In this document: piece after piece, positions 1 through 4,979 of the stretch
How the letters are laid out: each line of letters opens with the position of its first letter
Numbering within the stretch: position 1 is the stretch's first letter
Assembly: GCA_017477685.1 (NCBI GenBank)
Contig: JAFUUT010000342.1
Span: 1 to 5,481, forward strand
Direction of reading: 5' to 3'
Source: a bacterium
GTDB taxonomy: Bacteria; Cyanobacteriota; Vampirovibrionia; Gastranaerophilales; Gastranaerophilaceae
DNA: 5,481 nt
The notes under the pieces: generated by a model
The model's input: only the letters and a program-made list of their open reading frames with translations
Told to the model about the DNA's origin: nothing
The model's database searches: none
Program-made: the position numbers and the translations under genes

Positions 1-278
1 AATTAAAACAATACAATAAAGCAATTGAGTGTTATAGCAAAGTTATTGAGCAGGAGAAGGATAATGTATTTGCATATTTGGTTCTTGGAGGAAGTTATTA
101 TCACTTGAACCAGCAAGATAAAGCTTTGTCATATATAAACAAAGCCATAGAGCTAGAACCGAATAATCCGGATTCATACTATGGACTTTATGCGATATAT
201 ACAAGCCTTAATCAACTTGATAAGGCTGAAGAATATCGCAAGAAAGCCCTTGAACTTGGTTATAAAGAAAAGGAATAA
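1..278 (+). CDS. TPR-repeat protein, C-terminal fragment (5' end outside window)
   Basis: The reading frame is open from base 3 to a TAA at 276-278, so about 91 C-terminal residues are visible. They hold tetratricopeptide repeats: a partial helix pair around YNKAIECYSKVIEQ, a full repeat with YYHLNQQDKALSYINKAIEL followed by EPNN, and a last repeat with SLNQLDKAEEYRKKALEL. The A-[LI]-xx-[YI]-xKAIEL-x-PNN spacing is the classic 34-residue TPR pattern, which forms helical hairpins used for protein-protein contact. The end (GYKEKE) is charged and has no membrane segment. The function cannot be named because the upstream domains are missing; TPR tails occur on many unrelated proteins. The stop lies 4 nt before the next gene's ATG, so the two are likely co-transcribed. 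An internal ATG at 78 is not a credible start because the repeat continues upstream of it. Confidence 0.85.
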   Translation, partial: LKQYNKAIECYSKVIEQEKDNVFAYLVLGGSYYHLNQQDKALSYINKAIELEPNNPDSYYGLYAIYTSLNQLDKAEEYRKKALELGYKEKE

Positions 279-282
279 ATTT

Positions 283-804
283 ATGGCAGATAAAATAATA
301 ATATTTTCGGGTAAACAGTATTCCGGCAAAGATACGGCGGCAAAAATTATGCTTGATTTGATGCCCGATTTCAAACGCTGTGCGATGGGGGATATTATCA
401 AACAAACTTATGCAGCTCAAAAAGGACTGACTTATGAACAAATTGAACAAAACAAATCCATTTACCGCGCAGATTTGATTGCTCTCGGGAATTGGGGCAG
501 AGAGCAAAGCCCTGATTATTGGCTGTATAAGATATTGGAACAGGATGGAAATATCATTGTTACGGATGTGAGAGTTCCTCACGAGTATGAAATCTTTAAA
601 AAAGCCGGCGCAATAGCGATAAGAATGGAAGCTTCGCGTGATGTGAGAGCGCAAAGAGGAGACCTGATCGGTGAAGATGATGTTACGGAAGTCGGGCTTG
701 ACCATATCAAAGATTGGGATTATGTGATAGATAATAATGAGGATTATGAAAATTTAAAAACTCAAGTTTTAAAAATTATTGAAAATATCAATAAAAATTT
801 ATAG
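283..804 (+). CDS. P-loop kinase related to animal-type phosphomevalonate kinase / phage dNMP kinase
   Basis: This encodes a 173-residue soluble protein. I chose the ATG at 283 because AGGA (271-274) sits 8 nt before it and the N-terminus then begins directly with the beta-strand and P-loop (MADKIIIFSGKQYSGKDT). An in-frame ATG at 181 would add 34 residues overlapping the TPR gene. The P-loop is G10-xxxx-G15-K16-D17, with Asp where most Walker A motifs have Ser/Thr; human phosphomevalonate kinase and T4 gp1 dNMP kinase also have SGKD. Further matches by eye are IKQTYAAQKGL (39-49), the strand IIVTDVR (91-97) with HEYEIFKKAGA after it, an arginine-rich lid SRDVRAQRG (118-126), and TEVGLDHIKDWDYVIDN (135-151), close to GLDNFGDFDWVIEN of human PMK. 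Length also fits PMK (about 190 residues) better than T4 gp1 (about 240). A small-molecule monophosphate kinase is well supported; the substrate is not. It probably shares an operon with the TPR gene. Confidence 0.75.
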   Translation: MADKIIIFSGKQYSGKDTAAKIMLDLMPDFKRCAMGDIIKQTYAAQKGLTYEQIEQNKSIYRADLIALGNWGREQSPDYWLYKILEQDGNIIVTDVRVPHEYEIFKKAGAIAIRMEASRDVRAQRGDLIGEDDVTEVGLDHIKDWDYVIDNNEDYENLKTQVLKIIENINKNL

Positions 805-831
805 TTTGGCCTATAACTTGAATTTTTTTTT
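795..831 (+). terminator. Weak candidate intrinsic terminator after the kinase gene
   Basis: The hairpin TTATAG (799-804) / CTATAA (811-816) has a 6-nt loop. Four bases later comes a run of nine T (823-831). The stem is A/T-rich, overlaps the kinase stop codon and lacks the GC core of a strong terminator. The T-run also lies inside the spacer of the rpsU promoter, so it may be partly promoter sequence. Confidence 0.4.
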
Positions 832-846
832 GATTTATTATATATT
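818..846 (+). promoter_or_regulatory. Predicted sigma-70-type promoter of rpsU
   Basis: The -35 box is TTGAAT (818-823, 4 of 6 consensus), the spacer is 17 nt and T-rich, and the -10 box is TATATT (841-846, 5 of 6). The transcript would start near 853, giving a leader of about 34 nt. The -10 box is identical to the one proposed upstream of rpsB. Prediction is from consensus match and position only. Confidence 0.55.
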
Positions 847-886
847 TATTGAGTACAAATAAGCTATTAAGGTGGTGAATATATAA

Positions 887-1060
887 ATGGCAGAAGTTAA
901 AGTTGGCGAAAACGAAAGTATTGAAAGCGCTTTAAGACGTTTCAAAAAGAAAATCCAAAAAGCAGGTATTCTTTCTGAAGTTAAAAAACGCGAAAGATAC
1001 GAAAAGCCAAGCGTAAAGAAAAAACACAAATCTGAAGCTGCTCGCAAAAGAAAAGTGTAA
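887..1060 (+). CDS. rpsU: 30S ribosomal protein S21
   Basis: This is a 57-residue basic protein that begins [19 protein letters not shown] and continues [22 protein letters not shown], ending in a Lys/Arg-rich tail ([14 protein letters not shown]). The block [14 protein letters not shown]...KAGI..[ED]-[VI]-[KR]-KR..YEKP is the S21 family signature, and [13 protein letters not shown] is the form usual in cyanobacteria. S21 is a late-assembling small-subunit protein near the mRNA exit site that assists translation initiation. The start is fixed by AAGGTGGTGA (869-878) 8 nt upstream. The length is ordinary for S21. The gene has its own promoter and terminator and so appears to be a single-gene unit, set between a kinase and the rpsB-tsf operon. 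A longer antisense frame over it is a shadow. Confidence 0.96.
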   Translation: MAEVKVGENESIESALRRFKKKIQKAGILSEVKKRERYEKPSVKKKHKSEAARKRKV

Positions 1061-1075
1061 GATTTAATAAAATAT

Positions 1076-1112
1076 AAAAAGGAGAAATCAATTATAGGTT
1101 TCTCCTTTTTTT
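1076..1112 (+). terminator. Intrinsic terminator of rpsU
   Basis: A perfect 12-bp stem AAAAAGGAGAAA (1076-1087) / TTTCTCCTTTTT (1099-1110) closes an 11-nt loop and runs into TTTTTTT (1106-1112). It begins 15 nt after the rpsU stop. The GGAG/CTCC core and U-tail are the standard Rho-independent layout. Confidence 0.9.
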
Positions 1113-1139
1113 AATGCTTAATGTTTTATTACAAAAATG

Positions 1140-1168
1140 TTTACATCTCTGTATGTTTATTATATATT
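1140..1168 (+). promoter_or_regulatory. Predicted promoter of the rpsB-tsf operon
   Basis: The boxes are TTTACA (1140-1145, 5 of 6 to consensus), a 17-nt spacer and TATATT (1163-1168, 5 of 6). This is the best promoter match in the window and lies directly after the rpsU terminator. The transcript would start around 1174-1176, leaving about 155 nt of untranslated leader before rpsB. Confidence 0.65.
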
Positions 1169-1170
1169 AC

Positions 1171-1323
1171 TATTGGTCACACTAGTCCGATAGGTTCGCC
1201 CTAGTCTCCCCCGGCAAAAATTGACGGGTTGCGTATGAAACATAAAGGATTCGTTCTGAATGTATATAACGCGCAAGAGATGGGACAGTGTTTCCCGTAG
1301 TACAATACATAAACATAAAGGAG
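1171..1323 (+). promoter_or_regulatory. Structured 5' leader of rpsB; candidate cis-regulatory RNA
   Basis: By hand count, 1171-1300 is about 47% GC (61 of 130), while the DNA before it is strongly AT-rich. Possible helices include ACTAG (1181-1185) / CTAGT (1201-1205), which encloses GG-TTCG-CC at 1193-1200. Others are CCCG (1210-1213) / CGGG (1225-1228); TTGCG (1229-1233) / CGCAA (1272-1276); AGGA (1246-1249) / TTCT (1254-1257) around a TTCG loop; and GGG (1282-1284) / CCC (1294-1296). Outer closure is possible through TATTG (1171-1175) / CAATA (1303-1307). A further 9-bp inverted repeat, TATGTTTAT (1152-1160) / ATAAACATA (1309-1317), lies just outside and ends one base before the rpsB Shine-Dalgarno. 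In gammaproteobacteria S2 represses rpsB-tsf by binding its leader, so an equivalent here is the simplest reading. I do not recognise a known riboswitch, T-box or tRNA. No covariation evidence is available from one sequence. Confidence 0.5.
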
Positions 1324-1330
1324 AAAAGCG

Positions 1331-2110
1331 ATGCCTACAGCATCTATGATTGAACTTTTGGAAGCAGGTGTGCATTTTGGCCACCAAACACAAAGATGGA
1401 ACCCTAAAATGAAACCGTATATTTACGGTGCAAGAAATGGAATCTATGTAATAGATTTGAGAAAAACAACTACATTACTTGATGAAGCTTATGATTTAGT
1501 TAGAGATTACGCTGCAAAAGGAAGAAATGTTCTTTTTGTTGGTACTAAAAAACAAGCAGCCGAAGTTGTTGAAACGGAAGCTAAAAGAGCCGGTGCATAC
1601 TACATCAACAGACGTTGGTTAGGTGGTATGTTAACTAACTTTGAAACTATCAGAGGCAGAGTTAACAAATTAAAAGAATTAGAAGAATTTGTTTCTAACG
1701 GATATGTTGACAAGTTACCTAAAAAAGAAGTTGCTCAAATCAACAGACAACTTTCTAAATTGTCAAAAACTTTAGGCGGTATCAAAGAAATGAGAGGTTT
1801 ACCTGATTTAATCTTTGTTATCGATCAGGAAAAAGAAGATATTGCTATTGCTGAAGCTAATAAACTCGGTATTCCTGTTATTTGTTTAGCTGACACAAAC
1901 GCTAATCCTGACGGTATCAACCACATTATACCGGGTAATGATGATGCTATCAGATCAATTCAGTTGATTACTTCAAAACTTGCTGATGCTGTTTTGGAAG
2001 GAAAACAGTTAAGAGAAAACAAGGCAAACGAAGTTAAGAAGATTAAAAAAATCTCAGCTGAAGATGCCGGCGTTAAAGAAGCTAAAGAAGAAGCAAAAGT
2101 TGAAGAATAA
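1331..2110 (+). CDS. rpsB: 30S ribosomal protein S2
   Basis: This 259-residue protein matches S2 throughout. The N-terminal region has [25 protein letters not shown] (10-34), then [23 protein letters not shown] (67-76) and [16 protein letters not shown] (92-107). The central coiled-coil insertion ends in LGGIKEM, followed by [20 protein letters not shown]. The C-terminal part has [30 protein letters not shown], then an acidic/basic tail. S2 joins the head-body junction of the 30S subunit late in assembly and helps dock S1 where S1 is present. The start is fixed by AAGGAG (1318-1323), 7 nt before the ATG. Length is normal and no key block is missing. tsf follows, the usual order in bacteria. 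A long structured leader upstream suggests post-transcriptional control. Confidence 0.98.
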   Translation: MPTASMIELLEAGVHFGHQTQRWNPKMKPYIYGARNGIYVIDLRKTTTLLDEAYDLVRDYAAKGRNVLFVGTKKQAAEVVETEAKRAGAYYINRRWLGGMLTNFETIRGRVNKLKELEEFVSNGYVDKLPKKEVAQINRQLSKLSKTLGGIKEMRGLPDLIFVIDQEKEDIAIAEANKLGIPVICLADTNANPDGINHIIPGNDDAIRSIQLITSKLADAVLEGKQLRENKANEVKKIKKISAEDAGVKEAKEEAKVEE

Positions 2111-2211
2111 AAGTAGATAGGGTATATAAGCAGTAAAGTAGATAAGTCCGTTTCAAATTTGATATTCAGAAAAGAACTTATCTACTTACATACTTAGCTA
2201 CTTATGTACTT
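2111..2211. repeat. Imperfect palindrome of 8-bp units filling the rpsB-tsf gap
   Basis: The right arm (2176-2211) is a tandem array of an 8-bp unit ACTTANNT: ACTTATCT, then ACTTACAT, then ACTTAGCT, then ACTTATGT, then a partial ACTT. The left arm (2111-2147) carries the reverse-complement unit AAGTANNT, clear at 2111-2118 and 2136-2147 and degenerate between. The inner 12 bp pair perfectly, AAGTAGATAAGT (2136-2147) with ACTTATCTACTT (2176-2187). By hand alignment the full arms match at about 29 of 37 positions. The loop (2148-2175) contains the 10-bp palindrome TCAAATTTGA (2153-2162). The element starts directly after the rpsB stop and stops 5 nt before the tsf AAGGAG. No U-tract follows, so it is not a normal terminator. 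Because units share a core, the left arm can also pair in registers shifted by 8 nt. It may be a small dispersed palindromic repeat, an mRNA-processing or stabilising hairpin, or a modulator of tsf expression. Confidence 0.8.
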
Positions 2212-2230
2212 TAAAGAAGGAGAATTATAA

Positions 2231-3094
2231 ATGAATATTACAGCTCAAATGGTAAAAGAATTGCGTGATAAAACAGGCGCAGGTATGATGGATGCCAAAA
2301 AAGCTTTAGTTGAAGCTGATGGTGATATGGATAAAGCATCTGAAATCCTTCGTCAAAAAGGTATTGCATCTGCTGATAAGAAAATGGGCAGAATTGCAGC
2401 AGAAGGCCGTGTTGAATCTTTCGTCGATGCAAACGGCGGTGCTATGATTGAAGTCAACTGTGAAACAGACTTTGTTGCTAAGAATGATGAATTCAAAGAA
2501 TTGGCAAAAGGTCTTGCAGAAAATGTTGAAGTACAAAAACCTGCAGATGTAGATGCTTTACTTGGTTTGACATGCTCACATTGCGGTAAAGTTATTGCAG
2601 ATGCATTAAAAGAAAAAATTGCTTCTATCGGTGAAAAAATTACTGTAAGAAGATTTGTAAGATATGAAGGCAATGTTGCTACATACATTCACAACGGAAA
2701 AATCGGTGTTTTATTACACACAGACGTTAAAAATGATGAACTAGCAAATGATTTGTGCTTGCACATTGCTTCTTGCGCTCCTCAATTCGTTTCCAGAGAT
2801 GAAATCCCTCAATCTGTTATAGATGAAGAAACAAGAATTGAAATGGGTAAAGAAGACTTGCAGAAAAAACCTGAAGCAATCAGAGGTAAAATTGTTGAAG
2901 GTCGTATTAACAAATTGATGGCTGAAAGATGTCTTCTAGACCAAGGTTTTGTTAAGGATCCTAACCAAACTGTTGCTCAACTTATTGAAGGCAAAATGAA
3001 AGTTTTGGGCTTCACAAGATATGAACTTGGCGAAGGTCTTGAAAAACGTCAAGACAACTTTGCAGAAGAAGTTATGAGCCAATTAGGTGCATAA
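2231..3094 (+). CDS. tsf: Elongation factor Ts
   Basis: This is a 287-residue guanine nucleotide exchange factor for EF-Tu, close to the 283 of E. coli EF-Ts. The N-terminal UBA-like domain is ITAQMVKELRDKTGAGMMDAKKAL...GDMDKASEILRQKG (3-44), carrying the first EF-Ts signature. The second signature is EVNCETDFVAKNDEF (74-88), which begins the core domain. The C-terminal core has PEAIRGKIVEGRINKLMAERCLLDQGFVKDPNQTV (214-248) and the ending GFTRYELGEGLEKRQDNFAEEV. Both core halves are present, so this is the full-length form and not the short form seen in many cyanobacteria and organelles. The start is fixed by AAGGAG (2217-2222), 8 nt upstream. One oddity is a CSHC motif at residues 115-118 in the variable stretch before IADALKEKI. 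It is co-transcribed with rpsB unless the intergenic hairpin reduces read-through. Confidence 0.98.
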   Translation: MNITAQMVKELRDKTGAGMMDAKKALVEADGDMDKASEILRQKGIASADKKMGRIAAEGRVESFVDANGGAMIEVNCETDFVAKNDEFKELAKGLAENVEVQKPADVDALLGLTCSHCGKVIADALKEKIASIGEKITVRRFVRYEGNVATYIHNGKIGVLLHTDVKNDELANDLCLHIASCAPQFVSRDEIPQSVIDEETRIEMGKEDLQKKPEAIRGKIVEGRINKLMAERCLLDQGFVKDPNQTVAQLIEGKMKVLGFTRYELGEGLEKRQDNFAEEVMSQLGA

Positions 3095-3118
3095 AAAAAT
3101 ATATCAAATAAAAAAAGT

Positions 3119-3152
3119 AAAAACGGTATTACATAAAGGAATACCGTTTTTT
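3119..3152. terminator. Terminator shared by convergent tsf and ribD
   Basis: A perfect 12-bp stem AAAAACGGTATT (3119-3130) / AATACCGTTTTT (3140-3151) has a 9-nt loop. Reading rightward it ends in a T6 run (3147-3152), terminating tsf. Reading leftward, the complementary strand gives the same stem followed by T-rich sequence (complement of the A-runs at 3110-3123), so it can also terminate ribD. It is the only hairpin I see between the two convergent genes. Confidence 0.88.
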
Positions 3153-3182
3153 ATTTAAAACTTTTGGAATTTCTATATATCT

Positions 3183-4226
3183 TTACGCTTTTGAATATGT
3201 CAGCAAAATATCAGGTTTATAGATGCTTATATCTTCAAGTTTGAATTTTGTGCAATCTGCGATGTTTTTTATTTTTGCACCGTCAAAACAAGATTTGGCG
3301 CTATTATCTCCAAGAATTTTAGGTGCAACAAATTGATAAATTTTATCAGCATAAGGTAAAATGCTTCCGTTTAGTTTTCCCCCTGCTTCTACAAAAATAC
3401 TCATAACCCCGAGTTCAAAAATTTTGTTTAAAACAAATTCAATATCAAGTTTGTTCTTTTTTACCGGAGTAGGGATGTAGGTGATATTTTTTTTGTGATT
3501 TTTAGGTTTTATATTTTCGTCGTGGAAAATATAGATATTCCCTTGTTTATATATATTTGAATTCAAATCTGTTTTGAGTTCTCTGTCAAGTATAATTTTC
3601 TTTTTGTGCTCCATATTAGGATTATCAGCTATAACAGTGGAAGCAGATGTTAAGATTGCATCGTATCTTCGTCTTAGTGTTTTGGTTCTTTCTCTTGCTT
3701 GGGCTGAGGTTATCCATTTGGAGTCGCCTGTGTATGTCGCGATTTTTCCGTCCGTTGTTGTTGCGGTTTTTATTACAACAAAAGCTTTTTTATCTGTTTG
3801 GTTTTTATAGAATATTTCATTAAGTTTTTTGCATTCTTTTTCCATTACAGGTCCAATAACTTCAATCCCTGCTTGTTTTAATTTCTCCAGACCTTTGCCT
3901 GCAACTAACGGATTGGGGTCTTGCATACCGTAGACAACTCTTTTTATCCCTTTTTCTATAATTATATCGGTGCAAGGCGGGGTTTTACCTTGATGTGAAC
4001 ACGGCTCAAGATTTACTATCAAGGTGCAATTTTGAGCATTGTCAATTTTTAACAGAGCATCTCTTTCTGCGTGATTTTCTCCGCATACTTTATGATAACC
4101 AGTTGCAAGAAGTTTACCTTTCTCATTTATTACAAGACACCCGACCATTGGATTTGGTGAAGTATGCCCCATAGCAATCTTAGCCAATTTTATGCAACGC
4201 TTCATTTCGTTAGTATACTTTTTCAT
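3183..4226 (-). CDS. ribD: Bifunctional riboflavin biosynthesis protein RibD (deaminase/reductase)
   Basis: This 347-residue protein catalyses the second and third steps of riboflavin synthesis: deamination of the pyrimidine product of GTP cyclohydrolase II, then NADPH-dependent reduction of its ribosyl group. Residues 1-145 are the zinc deaminase domain: GHTSPNPMVGC (20-30), catalytic HAE (52-54), and zinc cysteines in PCSHQGKTPPC (C76 and C85), followed by VVYGMQDPNPLVAGKG. Residues 148-345 are the reductase domain: VVIKTATTTDGKIAT (150-164), SKWITS, RRRYDAILTSASTVIADNP and VEAGGKLNGSIL (279-290). Both active sites look intact. The loop after DNP (203-210) is shorter than usual. The start MKKYTNEMKRCIKLA fits the family N-terminus, but no clear Shine-Dalgarno precedes it; a weak -10-like TAAAAT (complement of 4233-4238) so close to the ATG suggests a short or leaderless transcript. 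No other rib genes are visible, and it converges on tsf. Confidence 0.96.
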   Translation of the reverse strand: MKKYTNEMKRCIKLAKIAMGHTSPNPMVGCLVINEKGKLLATGYHKVCGENHAERDALLKIDNAQNCTLIVNLEPCSHQGKTPPCTDIIIEKGIKRVVYGMQDPNPLVAGKGLEKLKQAGIEVIGPVMEKECKKLNEIFYKNQTDKKAFVVIKTATTTDGKIATYTGDSKWITSAQARERTKTLRRRYDAILTSASTVIADNPNMEHKKKIILDRELKTDLNSNIYKQGNIYIFHDENIKPKNHKKNITYIPTPVKKNKLDIEFVLNKIFELGVMSIFVEAGGKLNGSILPYADKIYQFVAPKILGDNSAKSCFDGAKIKNIADCTKFKLEDISIYKPDILLTYSKA

Positions 4227-4228
4227 AA

Positions 4229-4257
4229 TTGTATTTTATCATATGTTATGTTAAATT
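4229..4257 (+). promoter_or_regulatory. Weak candidate promoter for the hydrolase-gshB pair
   Basis: TTGTAT (4229-4234), a 17-nt spacer and TAAATT (4252-4257) have the right spacing but modest consensus match. The divergent gap between ribD and the hydrolase is only 61 nt and very AT-rich, so the promoter for the rightward genes should be here, but this exact placement is uncertain. Confidence 0.3.
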
Positions 4258-4287
4258 AAAATAGTAGTTTTTAAGGAGGGTTTTATA

Positions 4288-4968
4288 ATGGTAGATATCA
4301 AATACATTGGGCACAGTGCATTTCAAATTACAAATGGCGACAAGGCTGTTCTAGTTGATCCTTGGGTAGATAAAAACAAGAGCTATGACTGGAAGAAAGA
4401 GCCTATCACTGATATTTTGCTAACTCATGCGCATGGTGATCATTTGGGTAATACGGTTGATATTGCAAAAAGCAAGGATATTACCGTAACTGCAGTGGCA
4501 GAACTTGCTTCTTATCTCGCAAAAGACGGTGTAAAAACCAAATCTATAGGACTCGGTTCTTGGATTAATTATTCTTGGGGCAGAGCTGTATTTGTTCCTG
4601 CTTTCCATTCAAGTTCTTTACCTGACGGTACATATGGCGGGGTTGCAGCAGGTATAATTTTTGACATTGATGGTGTTAGAATTTATCATGCCGGTGATAC
4701 TTGTTTAACAGGTGAAATGAAAACAATAAAAGAGCTTTACGCTCCTCAAGTTGCTCTTTTGCCGATTGGCGGAAATTATACAATGGATGTTGAGCATGCC
4801 GCTATGGCTGCTAAATGGTTAGGAGTAAGAACGGTTATTCCTATGCACTATGGCACATTCACTGAAATTCAAGCTGATCTTCAAAGATTTGCTCAGCTTG
4901 TTGCTTTCGGCAATACAGCATGCCAAATTGTTAATCCTGTATCAGATGAGAGCAATGCTAAAAAATAA
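4288..4968 (+). CDS. UPF0173-family metal-dependent hydrolase (metallo-beta-lactamase fold)
   Basis: This is a 226-residue cytosolic protein with no signal peptide. It begins with the family strand MVDIKYIGHSAFQI (GHSAF at 8-12), then DPWVDKN. The metal-binding motif is THAHGDHLG (46-54: H47, H49, D51, H52), followed by H107 (PAFHSS), D137 (YHAGDT) and H187 (IPMHYGTF), which complete a two-metal site. The GHSAF start, HAHGDH, GGVAAG, HAGDT and PIGGNYTM(D) with MHYGTF are the pattern of the UPF0173/YtkL group, whose usual length is about 225-235. Its physiological substrate is not established. A strong Shine-Dalgarno AAGGAGGG (4273-4280) lies 7 nt upstream of the ATG. The gene diverges from ribD and is followed after 11 nt by a gshB-like gene, so the two are probably in one operon. 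That link does not by itself give a shared pathway. Confidence 0.93.
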   Translation: MVDIKYIGHSAFQITNGDKAVLVDPWVDKNKSYDWKKEPITDILLTHAHGDHLGNTVDIAKSKDITVTAVAELASYLAKDGVKTKSIGLGSWINYSWGRAVFVPAFHSSSLPDGTYGGVAAGIIFDIDGVRIYHAGDTCLTGEMKTIKELYAPQVALLPIGGNYTMDVEHAAMAAKWLGVRTVIPMHYGTFTEIQADLQRFAQLVAFGNTACQIVNPVSDESNAKK

Positions 4969-4979
4969 TTAGAGGTATT

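Noticed and set aside
181..282. N-terminal extension of the kinase frame from the ATG at 181
   Set aside because: It would overlap the TPR gene by about 98 nt, has no ribosome-binding site, and reads as basic low-quality sequence; the ATG at 283 has AGGA at good spacing and starts at the P-loop strand.
208..705. 165-codon open frame on the minus strand across the TPR/kinase region
   Set aside because: It lies opposite two well-supported genes, shows no recognisable family and is a compositional shadow.
838..1047. 69-codon minus-strand frame over rpsU
   Set aside because: The plus strand encodes an unmistakable S21 with promoter, Shine-Dalgarno and terminator.
1186..1210. tRNA T-arm-like GGTTCG segment
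   Set aside because: It lacks the GGTTCRANYCC pattern, a cloverleaf and an acceptor stem; it fits better as a small TTCG-capped hairpin in the leader.
1160..1393. 77-codon minus-strand frame over the rpsB leader and start
   Set aside because: It runs opposite the promoter, leader and N-terminus of S2, and the protein (Cys/His-rich, no family) looks random.
2176..2211. Tandem 8-bp repeats considered as a CRISPR or iteron array
   Set aside because: Units are far too short and contiguous for CRISPR, and no rep or cas gene is nearby; the matching inverted arm points to a palindromic element.
2136..2211. rpsB-tsf hairpin as an intrinsic terminator
   Set aside because: The stem is A/T-rich and is followed by TTAAAGAAGGAG, not a U-run; ending transcription there would cut off tsf.
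2353..2688. 111-codon minus-strand frame within tsf
   Set aside because: It is antisense to a strongly conserved EF-Ts region and has no independent signal.
4233..4261. Minus-strand promoter for ribD (TTTTAA-17-TAAAAT)
   Set aside because: The -35 match is only about half and the -10 is 6 nt from the ATG; in such AT-rich sequence this is too weak to annotate, though a leaderless ribD transcript remains possible.
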